Shown here piece after piece: positions 45,178 through 53,994 of a DNA stretch of 64,000 nucleotides. Where the stretch lies: contig NZ_MTZV01000006.1 of the NCBI RefSeq assembly GCF_002362315.1, forward strand, positions 1,240,001-1,304,000. The letters are read 5' to 3'. The position numbers were made by a program, and so were the translations under genes. Positions within the stretch are counted from its first letter, which is position 1. Each line of letters begins with the position of its first letter. Source of the stretch: Paraburkholderia acidicola (GTDB taxonomy: Bacteria > Pseudomonadota > Gammaproteobacteria > Burkholderiales > Burkholderiaceae). The notes beneath the pieces are model-generated. The model had not been told where the DNA came from. It saw only the letters and a program-made list of their open reading frames with translations, and did no database searches.

Positions 45178-46097
45178 TGCAAACGCTAGCCATGGCGGTT
45201 CTTCCGATACTCCTCGCTCTGGTGGCGGGCTATATCACCGGTCGGTTTATCAACTCGGGAATACGGAGCCGCCTGATCCAGTTGATCACACCGTTCGTGT
45301 GGCTCCTCCTGCTTTCGATTGGATATCAGTTCGGCGATGTGCTTGGACGTGCAACGGAGGTGACGCACGCTATAGCAGTTGCGCTCCTGCTTGCCACGCT
45401 GACGACGGCTTTCCCGTGGCTCTTCATCGTGCTGGCACACCGTCCCGACGAAACAACCCCGCAGTTTTCCAGTCCTGCCGGTGTGACGTTCAACGCTGTT
45501 CTGAAACCGCTTAAGGAATGCACGATAGCGCTTCTCATGGTGGCGGCGGGCGTTTTTCTCAGCTTCGTAAAAATGCCCGCGTACCTGTCGGGCGTGCCTC
45601 TCCCGTCGACCGATCAGCTTCTGTATGCATTGATCTGGCTGGTAGGCGTCGATCTCACAGGTCTCTCTGTCAACCGTAAATGGCTCTCCCCACGAGTGCT
45701 CTCGATCCCCGTTCTTGTGATACTCGGTTCGCTGACCGGTGGCGCGATCGCTTCAGCAGTGGGCGGTCCACCACTGGCGGTAGCGCTCGGACTCTCAAGC
45801 GGCTTCGGATGGTTCACGCTGTCCGGCGTGCTGATAGCCGGTTATCTCGGGAACACGTACGGCACGATAGCGTTACTCACCGACCTGTTCCGGGAGCTGC
45901 TTGCAATCGTGCTTCTGTACAGCCTGGGAGCACGATTTTCAAAGCCGTGTATTGGAGCGAGTGGTGCGACAGCGCTGGATTCGACACTGCCCATCATCAA
46001 GCAGACGTGTGAGGCCGCAGAGATCCCTACGGCGCTAGTCAGCGGTCTTATCCTGACCTTGATTGCGCCGTTTCTGATCACCCTGTTTCTAATGTGA
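45177..46097 (+). CDS. LysO-family amino-acid exporter
   Basis: A 306-residue membrane protein with about eight helices. It resembles E. coli LysO (YbjE), the lysine exporter: the N-terminal half MAVLPILLALVAGYITGRFI and the C-terminal half with LGLSSGFGWFTLSGVLIAGY, LLTDLFRELLAIVLLYSLGA and GASGATALDSTLPIIKQTCE, where conserved Asp/Glu line the path. Its ATG shares a base with the dioxygenase stop, so the two are translationally coupled. It is likely to export the hydroxylated product or the parent amino acid. Confidence 0.88.
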   Translation: MQTLAMAVLPILLALVAGYITGRFINSGIRSRLIQLITPFVWLLLLSIGYQFGDVLGRATEVTHAIAVALLLATLTTAFPWLFIVLAHRPDETTPQFSSPAGVTFNAVLKPLKECTIALLMVAAGVFLSFVKMPAYLSGVPLPSTDQLLYALIWLVGVDLTGLSVNRKWLSPRVLSIPVLVILGSLTGGAIASAVGGPPLAVALGLSSGFGWFTLSGVLIAGYLGNTYGTIALLTDLFRELLAIVLLYSLGARFSKPCIGASGATALDSTLPIIKQTCEAAEIPTALVSGLILTLIAPFLITLFLM

Positions 46098-46234
46098 TGA
46101 CCGACGCATGGCGTTGAGCACATCGGCAGTATCTGCACCGCAAGCCACACAATCTCTCGCGACCAGGAGCAGGAAGCTCTCCCTCAGATAACCGCCGACA
46201 ACTTCGAACTATACTGGGCGACCTGGAGGTTTCA

Positions 46235-47041
46235 ATGACCGATCACGAAAGACTGCATCCCCTGCGCCCGTTCCTGAAAAACTGGGTCTGGGAGCATGGC
46301 CGGGTTGGGACGCGCTATCTGGACTGCCTCGATGGCCAGATCAAGTTCGACGAAGGCAAGAAATCGCATTTCGCAGCCGAGCAATATACCTACGTGCCGC
46401 TTGGCAAGGTCGCCGAAGACGATCGCTCTACAGAGGGACCTGCCATCCAGGAAGCGGGCCTCGCCCGCTTTTTGCGGGCTGCGCAACTCGGCAAGCCAGA
46501 GGAAGCCGGTTCAGTCGCCGAGGTTCAGCGCGCCGTGCAGGATTGCATCGAACTCGGCCTCTTCAGCGCGTATCAACTGGACGCTCAACAGGCATTGGCC
46601 CGCTATGCTGAAGAGCCCATGTTCGACGACGAGATCCGGGCCGCCGTTGTCGAAGATATCCGGCGTGTTTATGTCGCCATGCGCGAACAACTGGCGCTCT
46701 ACGATTTCAGTGTGCTGTACGGCTTGCCCGCGCCGCTGCTGATCAGCGAAATGCCCTTCATCGACTGGCGCGTGCAGGCCCGTCCTGCCCTGCCGTTTGT
46801 CTCGCTTCCGCTGGGGCCTTATTGCCTGCTCGTCGGTGCGCCGTCAGGCAGGAAAAGCAAGACCGCGCCCGTGGTCTGGAAGGCCGCCGCCGCAATGGGT
46901 CCGTTGAAGGACCATAACCGCTGGATCTCGGAGCACGCGCGTCTGTGGCTCGTAGCAACCACAGACGATCAACTCGTCGCGGCACAAGCCCGCTTCGCTC
47001 CCGCTAGCGACGACGTGAAGCAGGAGGATGCGAAGTCCTGA
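46235..47041 (+). CDS. Conserved hypothetical cytoplasmic protein (unrecognised)
   Basis: A 268-residue soluble protein without signal peptide or membrane segments. It opens MTDHERLHPLRPFLKNWVWE and contains FAAEQYTYVPLGKV near residue 50 and PLGPYCLLVGAPSGRKSKTA near residue 190, which suggests an alpha/beta fold. An AGGT-type ribosome site lies upstream. I do not recognise the family. It stands alone, convergent to the MscS gene, and codon use looks like its neighbours, so it is probably a real gene. Confidence 0.75.
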   Translation: MTDHERLHPLRPFLKNWVWEHGRVGTRYLDCLDGQIKFDEGKKSHFAAEQYTYVPLGKVAEDDRSTEGPAIQEAGLARFLRAAQLGKPEEAGSVAEVQRAVQDCIELGLFSAYQLDAQQALARYAEEPMFDDEIRAAVVEDIRRVYVAMREQLALYDFSVLYGLPAPLLISEMPFIDWRVQARPALPFVSLPLGPYCLLVGAPSGRKSKTAPVVWKAAAAMGPLKDHNRWISEHARLWLVATTDDQLVAAQARFAPASDDVKQEDAKS

Positions 47042-47113
47042 CTGAAGTCGGTACAGCAACGCGCGGCCGCACTTTCAAGCAGCACGTCATTGCTGCACCG
47101 CCCGACCCACCGA

Positions 47114-49588
47114 TCACGCCCCCGGCGCAGGCATGTTGTGAATCATCAAGGTCTGCGGATTCGACAGCGGAATTTCCGCGGCGCGCAGCGCCTTCAGGAT
47201 TTCGAACAGCAGCTCGCTCTTCGTCGAACCTGAAATGCGCGGGCTGATCACGTAGCCGGTCACGCTGAGTGTGATCCCATCCGGTGTCAGCTGGCTAAAT
47301 GTCACCGATGGCGCGGGTTTGTCGAGAATAGCCGGATGCGCCTCGTACGCACCAAGCAGAATGTCGCGGATCTGCTCGGGGTCCGTGTTGAGCGGGAACG
47401 TCAGCATCAGCGTCGCCACCCCTTGCGTGCTGTTGCCCATCGTCACGTTGCGCAGGTTCTGCGAGATCAGCTGTGAATTCGGCACGATCACGGTGGACCG
47501 GTCGCTCAACTGGATTTCCGTGGCACGCACATTGATGCGCCGGATATCACCCTCCACGCCGCTGATGCTGATCATGTCGCCGACTTTCACCGGGCGCTCA
47601 GTCAGCAGGATCAACCCGGACACAAAATTCTTCACGATCTCCTGCAGACCGAAACCGATCCCCACCGACAACGCACTGACAATCCACGCGAGGTTGCTCC
47701 ACTGGACACCCAGTAACGCGAGGATCAGCAGCACAAGGACCACGTAGCCAAGGTTACTGAACAGCGTAACGAGCGAGATGCGCATGCCCGGCTCGACGCC
47801 GCTCTTTGGCAGCAACTCGGCATCGAGCCAGCGGCGAACGGTGCGCAACAGATACACGCCCACGATCAACGCAATCAGCGCGTTCAGAATATGCGCGGGG
47901 ACGATGTTCAATCGCTGTAGTCGATCCGCGCCAAATGCGTTGAGCAGGCTGTTGAGCAGATCGCCCGGCGTCGTGCCGAAACCGCCGGTGAACAATGCGA
48001 ACACGGCGAGCAGCATCAACAGGCTCGAACCGCCGCCCGCGAGGATCGTCGACACCTGATCGAGGTGCATGTCCTGCAGACCGAAGAGATGCTTGATCGC
48101 CTTGCCGGTCGCATGATGCGGCGAGAAAAGGCTTTCGCAGAGATCTTTCGTCAGCTGCATGAGCAGGTACATGCTGCACAGCACGATGTCGAACCATACG
48201 AGTTCGTAGGTCAGAAACCGTGCGATCGAGATGTAGCCAGTCAGCAGCGCGAACAGCGATACCACCACCGTCAATGTGACGGCGCCGTGGATCAAACCGG
48301 CAAACGTCGAGCGTGCTTCGGGTGGCTCACCCGCGGCGGCAAGTGCCGTGCGCACGCGGTTGGCCCGTATCAGCGATGCGCCGATGGTCAGCACCACGAC
48401 GAGCGATACCAGTCCGCGTCCGAAGAGCGTGACCTGCAGGCTCGTATCGACGGTCCGGTTCAATTGTTCGAGCGCACCTGACAGCAGCAGCAACCCTGCC
48501 AGCGCTGTCGGGAACGGTTTCATCGCGAGCGCGACCGGATCGGCGATGGCCGGCAGACGCCACGATGGGTGACGCGTACACAGCAACGCACGACCGAGAC
48601 CGGCGATCAGCGCACAGATCCACGCGAGCTTCGCGAGTTCGTCGGCAAAGTCCTGCAGCGGCGGTGTGAGTTCCGCGTGGCGCGTCAACGCGAGGTACAC
48701 GAACTGCACGGCGACGCCCGTCGCGAGCAAGGTGCCCAGCGTCACCGACAGCGCCAGTGCGCTGCGCCGCAGGCGGCCTTCCGGCAAATGGTTAAAGCAC
48801 ACATACGCCATGCCGCGATCGAGCAGACGACGGCCAACCGTCCATACCACTACGGCGAGCAGCAGCAGAAGGAGCGTGCCGGCTTTTTGCCCAGGCTGCC
48901 ATGCCGCTTCGAGCACCGGTGCAACCTCCGCGCCGAAGCCGCTGAGGCGCTGCAGGTCGTCGGGATTCGATTTGAACAGCGGCGACCAGAACTGCGTGCC
49001 GAGGATGCTCCCGGAACGAAACGCCAGCTGGTTCTTCAGCAACCCGTGCTGTAGCCGCGCGATCTGCGCAATCAGGTTGACGAGCGCAGTCTTTGTATCG
49101 GCGGCCTGCTTGAGTTGGGCATCGAGTTGCACCTTGCGCTTGTCGAGCCCGGCGCGCTGCTGCGCGACGGCGGGCGCTTCGGTCGTGGCGCCCGCGGCGG
49201 GGGGCGGGCCGAGCACGTCGATCTGCGTCTGCAGTTGCGTACGCACGGGCTGCAACTCTGCAATCAGCTTGTCGGTGTCGCTCACGAGCTGTTGCGCCGC
49301 GTCGTCGAATCCGGACAGCTGCTTGAAGCTCGTCGCGCTGCCAGCCTGCTGCTTGATGCGGTCCTGCGCGCCCTGCAGCCGTTTTAGTTCGGTCTGCGCG
49401 GCCTCGGGCGTGATTGCGACAGCAGTGGGCGCTTCGAGGCCCGGCGCGCTGGCGGCGACGACAGCGGCCGTATTCACGGCGACCGTATTTGTGTTGCCCG
49501 TCCCGGCAGCATCCGCAGACGGCAATGCCCCGGCACTCAGCATGAGCGCGGCGACCACAGCGATGTATGAAACGAACTTTAGCGACAT
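47114..49588 (-). CDS. MscS-family mechanosensitive channel with DUF3772-type N-terminal region
   Basis: An 824-residue inner-membrane protein. A signal peptide (MSLKFVSYIAVVAALMLSAG) leads to a periplasmic, coiled-coil-prone region (~residues 60-190, Gln/Lys-rich) of the DUF3772/MscK kind. Then come about ten membrane helices, and the MscS core with GIGFGLQEIVKNFVSGLILL, ERPVKVGDMISISGVEGDIR and IVPNSQLISQNLRN. The channel would release solutes on osmotic downshock; the large periplasmic part may tune gating. The gene is complete and stands alone. Confidence 0.92.
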   Translation of the reverse strand: MSLKFVSYIAVVAALMLSAGALPSADAAGTGNTNTVAVNTAAVVAASAPGLEAPTAVAITPEAAQTELKRLQGAQDRIKQQAGSATSFKQLSGFDDAAQQLVSDTDKLIAELQPVRTQLQTQIDVLGPPPAAGATTEAPAVAQQRAGLDKRKVQLDAQLKQAADTKTALVNLIAQIARLQHGLLKNQLAFRSGSILGTQFWSPLFKSNPDDLQRLSGFGAEVAPVLEAAWQPGQKAGTLLLLLLAVVVWTVGRRLLDRGMAYVCFNHLPEGRLRRSALALSVTLGTLLATGVAVQFVYLALTRHAELTPPLQDFADELAKLAWICALIAGLGRALLCTRHPSWRLPAIADPVALAMKPFPTALAGLLLLSGALEQLNRTVDTSLQVTLFGRGLVSLVVVLTIGASLIRANRVRTALAAAGEPPEARSTFAGLIHGAVTLTVVVSLFALLTGYISIARFLTYELVWFDIVLCSMYLLMQLTKDLCESLFSPHHATGKAIKHLFGLQDMHLDQVSTILAGGGSSLLMLLAVFALFTGGFGTTPGDLLNSLLNAFGADRLQRLNIVPAHILNALIALIVGVYLLRTVRRWLDAELLPKSGVEPGMRISLVTLFSNLGYVVLVLLILALLGVQWSNLAWIVSALSVGIGFGLQEIVKNFVSGLILLTERPVKVGDMISISGVEGDIRRINVRATEIQLSDRSTVIVPNSQLISQNLRNVTMGNSTQGVATLMLTFPLNTDPEQIRDILLGAYEAHPAILDKPAPSVTFSQLTPDGITLSVTGYVISPRISGSTKSELLFEILKALRAAEIPLSNPQTLMIHNMPAPGA

Positions 49589-49770
49589 ATTCAGGTTGGA
49601 TTGCGATGCATGGCGTAAGCGAGGCGTGGCGAAAAACGCATCCGGCGTTCGCCATAGCTTGCCACAATCGCCCCACCTATCCCGAATTGCGCTGTTCCAG
49701 CCGCCTGGCCGCTACCCGCTGGCCAGGCTTCTTCCCTTAAATGGGCACGAAGTGTGAAGTCAAGGCACCC

Positions 49771-50109
49771 TCAAAATGAGATTGCCCGGCGGAGATCATG
49801 ATTGACGATGTAAGTGCGGCGCTCAAGCTGGCTTTGGATCAACTGGCACCGCTGCTGCATGGGAAGGAGACTCTGCCGTGGAAGTCCGCTTTTTACCTCT
49901 ACTGCACCGAGCCATTCTCCGCTGCCCACGTCCGGACCGTGCCCTTCTCCATCTGAAATATCGAAGTAGTTCTTGTCCAGGTATGAAAACCATTCCTGCG
50001 TGCATGGCTGAGCCGTCGGCGCCCGCGGCACACGGGTTGTCGCGATGATCCACGCAAGAATGATAAATACACCGATGCCAGTGAAAATCTTGAGACTTTT
50101 GATAACCAT
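49771..50109 (-). CDS. Small membrane-anchored hypothetical protein
   Basis: A 112-residue protein with one N-terminal hydrophobic segment (residues ~5-24, LKIFTGIGVFIILAWIIATT), then a polar domain with CTQEWFSYLDKNYFDISDGE and two Cys. No family recognised. A GGAAT-type site lies upstream. It is the only reading in this segment with a coherent leader. Unknown function. Confidence 0.6.
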   Translation of the reverse strand: MVIKSLKIFTGIGVFIILAWIIATTRVPRAPTAQPCTQEWFSYLDKNYFDISDGEGHGPDVGSGEWLGAVEVKSGLPRQSLLPMQQRCQLIQSQLERRTYIVNHDLRRAISF

Positions 50110-50332
50110 TCCTTACCTGCGATTGCTTGCGGGTTTCGTCGCTGTTTCAACAGACTTGCCCTGTACGTGCAAGCACGGCCGGCAGACGTTACCGCGTTAT
50201 TGAGAAACATGCTAAATCGAGATGGCAGTCCGTCTCCTCCTTGCGTGACAAAACTGCATGAGCCTATCTAGTACTACGAAGATTGGCAATGCGACGAGTG
50301 GACGAGACCGGGTACGCGTACAGAGAAGTCGT

Positions 50333-50367
50333 AAAAAAAGCGCAGCCCGGTGTATCGGGCTGCGCTT
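50333..50367 (-). terminator. Terminator of the EF-hand gene
   Basis: Stem AAGCGCAGCCCG/CGGGCTGCGCTT (50338-50349 with 50356-50367), 6-nt loop, followed on the minus strand by T residues (complement of 50333-50339). It lies 36 bp past the gene's stop codon. Confidence 0.88.
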
Positions 50368-50402
50368 CTTGCAAATCGACTCCCCAGCGGGGAGCCGGTC
50401 GA

Positions 50403-50774
50403 TTACGGCTGCGACTGCAGATAACGCTTCACATCGTCGAAGGTGACCTTACCGGTCTTGTTGACGTCGATCTGGCTGAAGTTGTTGGCGATATAACCCA
50501 ATCGACTCTTCTGCGCCTGTTGCTGGGTCAACGAACCGTTGCCGGTAGCAGCGGCGGCATCGAAATTCGTTTTCAGACGCGCCATTGCCTGCCCCTGCAA
50601 CGCGTCGCCGGTCGACGCCACCGGTGCCGGTGTGAGGGGTCTGTTAGCAGGAAAGAACGGGCCATCCACACCGTGTTTGACCACGCGGGTAGAGGGCTGG
50701 GTCACATCGCTGGCCTGGGCCGCACCAGCGATTGCACCGAGTGCAAATACCATCAGATAAAGTGCCTTTTTCAT
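50403..50774 (-). CDS. Secreted EF-hand-like protein
   Basis: A 123-residue exported protein: signal peptide MKKALYLMVFALGAIAGAAQA, then a linker and a pair of EF-hand-like motifs. The second is the better one (residues 103-114, DVNKTGKVTFDD, with Asp, Asn, Thr and a terminal Asp in place of Glu); the first (72-83, DAAAATGNGSLT) is degenerate. Relatives in Burkholderia are small periplasmic or secreted calcium-binding proteins. A terminator follows. The start is supported by an AGGAA site. Confidence 0.8.
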   Translation of the reverse strand: MKKALYLMVFALGAIAGAAQASDVTQPSTRVVKHGVDGPFFPANRPLTPAPVASTGDALQGQAMARLKTNFDAAAATGNGSLTQQQAQKSRLGYIANNFSQIDVNKTGKVTFDDVKRYLQSQP

Positions 50775-50852
50775 CGCAGTTCCTTTGTGCCTTCCTTGAT
50801 CATAGTCGTTCCGTGCGTCATCGACGCCGGTTCCACAAACAGCAGCCAGCGC

Positions 50853-52580
50853 TTAAGGCGTGCCGGCAGGAGGCTGGTCAGACCAGGGTTTCGGCAACTG
50901 GTGGAAACGCATCGCGCCTTCGATCGGGAAGCCATAGTAGTAACTCACCAGATCGCGCTTCATGTGCGGTCGTGAAGTGTCTTCCAGGTAAATCATGTGA
51001 CCGCCGGCATAGTGCGTAACCTGGATATCCGGATGGATGCCCTTCACACTCTTCAACCGCCCCAGATCTTTTTCCGTCATGAAAAATGGCGTGACCAGAT
51101 CGTGGTAGCCGTTTTCAACCAGCACCTTGAGATGCGGATTCAGCGTCAACGCGGCCAGCAGATCGGGGATCGTGTCCGGCTCCGCCAGGCCACCATGGCT
51201 GAAATCCCAGTTCTCGTTGGCGGTGTCGCTCAAGGTCACGTAGGTCGTGTTCGGCGCGGTGTATTTCAGGTAGTTGGGGAGTTGCTGGTTCAGGATCAGC
51301 GGGAACGGTGTGGACATCAGTGCGTCGGACGGATCGGAATCGCTGGCGATAATCGGGCTGTTATTCGCCGCCGACACGCGACCATCGTAACCGCCGATGG
51401 TGTAGCCAGGTATCAGTGCCGTATTCAGCGGATTCGGTCCGAGGTAAGCGGTCAGCGCACTGACGTTGACGGTGCTTTCCGCCGAGAGTTGCGAGTACAC
51501 CGCCGGCGTCGGGAATACCGGTGGATTCGCCAGACCGAGGAAGGTCGGACCGTACGGCAGGAATTGCGCGTAATCGCGGGTCGAAAAGTCGCGCATCATC
51601 TGCGCGAAGTTACGCAGCCACGGTAGCGGCGGTGTCACCTGCACACCAAACGGCGGTGGTGGCGTGACCAGTCCGAAGAATGCAGCCACTTCGGCGTAGC
51701 CCGGCAACAGCGACACCGTGTAGTCGGTAGCACGCTGCAAATCCGACGTACTCGGGTACTGGTCGTTGTAGTCGAGAATGCATGACTGCAGGACAATCCC
51801 GGTTAGCTTTACCCCCGCCTGTTGCAGCAAGGGCGCGAGCACATCGGTACGCGGTGTGCCGTACGATTCGCCGTACAGATAGATCGGCGAATTGGGCCGC
51901 GGGTTGACCGCCAGATAGCGCAGGATGAAATCGCGCATCACGCCGGCATCCTGATCGACACCCCAGAAATTCTGATTGGTGTTGGGCAACACCGCTTCGG
52001 AGAATCCGGTGCCGGGAGGATCGATGAAGACCATGTCGGTGGTATCGATCAGACTCTCTTCGTTATCCACCAGTGGGAAGTTCGGCCAGCCGGTCGTGTA
52101 CGGATCGGGCGTTGCCACTCTGCTTGGCGCAAACGAACCCAGCCGCAACCAGATCGATGAAGATCCCGGACCGCCGTTGTAGAAAAACGTGACCGGACGC
52201 GGGAACGGTCCTCTGTTCTTCGCGACATAGGCAACGTAGAACATCGACGCTTCAGGATTACCGTTCGCATCGGTTGCAGTCAGATGCCCGGTCGTGGTGG
52301 TGTAGTCGACCCGCCTGCCGCTCTGCTTGTAGGTCAACTGGTGATAAGCCACAGCGGCTTTTTCGCTCACGGTCGATGCCGCGAGACCATCGGTGGCACC
52401 AAATGCATAGGCCGTGTTATCCACGTACGGCTGATCGGGCGGAAAAGCATAGGCCGCGGGCGGCGCGAGAACGATCCCGCACACACCGACGGCTAGCGTC
52501 AGCGCGGGCGCTACCGTGCGTATGAATCGTCGAAGTATTGGCGGAGCAAAGCTGACATTCGAATGACGATCTGCTTTCAT
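50853..52580 (-). CDS. Secreted S10-family serine carboxypeptidase
   Basis: A 575-residue exported peptidase. The N-terminus MKADRHSNVS is followed by a hydrophobic leader ending AAYAFPPDQP (~residue 46). The oxyanion segment YNGGPGSSSIWLRLG (135-148), nucleophile Ser239 in LYGESYGTPRT, Asp494 in NGYHDLVTPF and His528 in YAGGHMIYLED complete the S10 triad. These enzymes remove C-terminal residues at acidic pH; bacterial members are rarer than fungal or plant ones. The start was taken at MKADRH; a frame upstream would add 36 residues with no leader. Confidence 0.88.
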   Translation of the reverse strand: MKADRHSNVSFAPPILRRFIRTVAPALTLAVGVCGIVLAPPAAYAFPPDQPYVDNTAYAFGATDGLAASTVSEKAAVAYHQLTYKQSGRRVDYTTTTGHLTATDANGNPEASMFYVAYVAKNRGPFPRPVTFFYNGGPGSSSIWLRLGSFAPSRVATPDPYTTGWPNFPLVDNEESLIDTTDMVFIDPPGTGFSEAVLPNTNQNFWGVDQDAGVMRDFILRYLAVNPRPNSPIYLYGESYGTPRTDVLAPLLQQAGVKLTGIVLQSCILDYNDQYPSTSDLQRATDYTVSLLPGYAEVAAFFGLVTPPPPFGVQVTPPLPWLRNFAQMMRDFSTRDYAQFLPYGPTFLGLANPPVFPTPAVYSQLSAESTVNVSALTAYLGPNPLNTALIPGYTIGGYDGRVSAANNSPIIASDSDPSDALMSTPFPLILNQQLPNYLKYTAPNTTYVTLSDTANENWDFSHGGLAEPDTIPDLLAALTLNPHLKVLVENGYHDLVTPFFMTEKDLGRLKSVKGIHPDIQVTHYAGGHMIYLEDTSRPHMKRDLVSYYYGFPIEGAMRFHQLPKPWSDQPPAGTP

Positions 52581-53256
52581 CTTGTTGTCCTTTCTTGTGA
52601 ATGGCATGCCACCGCACTCGTGTCGACACGGGCCCGCTACATTGCGGACCTGCCGCCACACCCAGCATGACCCGTTGCTGGGCGCCAACCGGCAATCTCA
52701 CGACCGGAATGGCCTGTGCCGTGGTGCGTGCCACGGTTTCAGTTCAGAACAGACTTCTGCGACGCCTACCGGAATGCATGACACGTCCCCATGTAATCTG
52801 GAATCCTGCCCGATACGCCGACAGCACAGGCATAACGAAAGCTATCTGTGACGCGACGATGTCTTGCGAGGAAATATGGGGGATACAGATTGCGGGTGGC
52901 CAACGTCACCGCCCTGAAGGGCGCGGGCATATCACTTCACCCTGCGCTTAGGTACGTCTCTGGTTTTTCTGAAGAATTACATGCGCAATATTAGGCCGGC
53001 GATCTGGAACGTCAAGAAGATCTTATGCTGCGGCAATACTCAAATGCGGCGTCGGTGTGCTGCACCGCATTAGCAGATTCTTTGCACGCGACTATGGCAG
53101 TTTTACGGCTTCTTGACGTGGCGTGTGCTGAAATGAGTGTGTGGTGATGGATCGGATGATCTGATACGGAGTGCTGGATGCGGTGCGCGAGGGTTTCGAC
53201 AACCGCGTACCTGTTGCGCTCCAATGCCATAACAAACAGACGGGGCCGCCAACACG
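52581..53256. other. Intergenic gap (676 bp)
   Basis: No gene supported. It holds the promoter of the S10 peptidase gene at the left and that of the small protein gene at 53257 at the right. A GCCCTGAAGGGC hairpin lies near 52910. The short frames have no ribosome sites or family features. Confidence 0.5.
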
Positions 53257-53550
53257 ATGACAAACCGCGATATCGATGCATTGATCGAGGTACTCCAGCT
53301 TTACGCAGAACATCGCCTGAGCGATGTGGCACGCGGTGCCGATACGCCAGCGCTCGCAGCGCTGATGGTCGAGAAGTTCGGCGAAGGGATTGCGCGGGCA
53401 ACGCGTGTACTCGGCGTCGAAGGCTCCGACGAACTGCGACGGGAAATCGATCGGCTGGTGCGTGAAGTCGATCCGCACTATCCCACTCATCTCCAGTACC
53501 GTTTTGAAGCGCGACCGGCAGGACTGGCGATCAACGGTGCGGCACACTGA
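53257..53550 (+). CDS. Small hypothetical protein (97 aa)
   Basis: MTNRDIDALIEVLQLYAEHR, helical and soluble, with a Glu/Arg-rich core (LMVEKFGEGIARATRVLGVE) and no signal peptide. No family recognised. It is followed 22 bp later by another small protein gene on the same strand, so the two may form an operon. Only codon pattern and arrangement support it. Confidence 0.6.
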   Translation: MTNRDIDALIEVLQLYAEHRLSDVARGADTPALAALMVEKFGEGIARATRVLGVEGSDELRREIDRLVREVDPHYPTHLQYRFEARPAGLAINGAAH

Positions 53551-53572
53551 ACCATCGAGCAAGGATGTGGCT

Positions 53573-53788
53573 ATGGCATTCAAACAAACGAAGGGAAACA
53601 TGACCGTCGAGGTCTGTGCTCTCCCGGCTCCAGGCCAGATGTTCAAGGGCGCAGTGCGGGTAACGACCACGCGCCAGGACAAAACGATTCAGCGAGTCAC
53701 CGGACGCGGTTGTGGGCGCCCGATGCGTAGTGTCGATGCCGCCCTGGCATTGGCCGAAGTCGAGGCCCGGCGCATGCTCGGCCTTTGA
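53573..53788 (+). CDS. Small hypothetical protein (71 aa)
   Basis: MAFKQTKGNMTVEVCALPAP, a basic beta-type peptide with VRVTTTRQDKTIQRVTGRGC and a C-terminal helix (VDAALALAEVEARRMLGL). AAGGA lies at good spacing before the ATG. It starts 22 bp after the preceding gene. No family recognised; a nucleic-acid or protein-binding role is possible but unsupported. Confidence 0.6.
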   Translation: MAFKQTKGNMTVEVCALPAPGQMFKGAVRVTTTRQDKTIQRVTGRGCGRPMRSVDAALALAEVEARRMLGL

Positions 53789-53812
53789 GGGTATGTCTGG
53801 ACACTGTATTCG

Positions 53813-53863
53813 ACCGCTTTTCCAGTCGCGTTTGCCGGTGGTGAGCGCGACTGGAAAAGCGGT
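53813..53863. repeat. 18-bp perfect inverted repeat (strong hairpin)
   Basis: ACCGCTTTTCCAGTCGCG (53813-53830) and its complement (53846-53863), 15-nt loop. It lies 24 bp after the 71-aa gene's stop codon. No T-run follows on either strand, so it may be a terminator of the factor-assisted kind or another structure. Confidence 0.85.
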
Positions 53864-53994
53864 TGGTACATATAACGTGCTCCATCGATGAACCGGCTTG
53901 CAACGCTACCCAGTGCAAGGTCGAGCGCGATTTTTACTCCACCTTAATGCCGGTTTGTGTAGCCTGACAGTATGTAATCGAAACCGGTGGTGAT

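Noticed and set aside
52880-52960. Possible transposon end (GCCCTGAAGGGC hairpin)
   Set aside because: Only a short hairpin is seen; no transposase, second end or target duplication.
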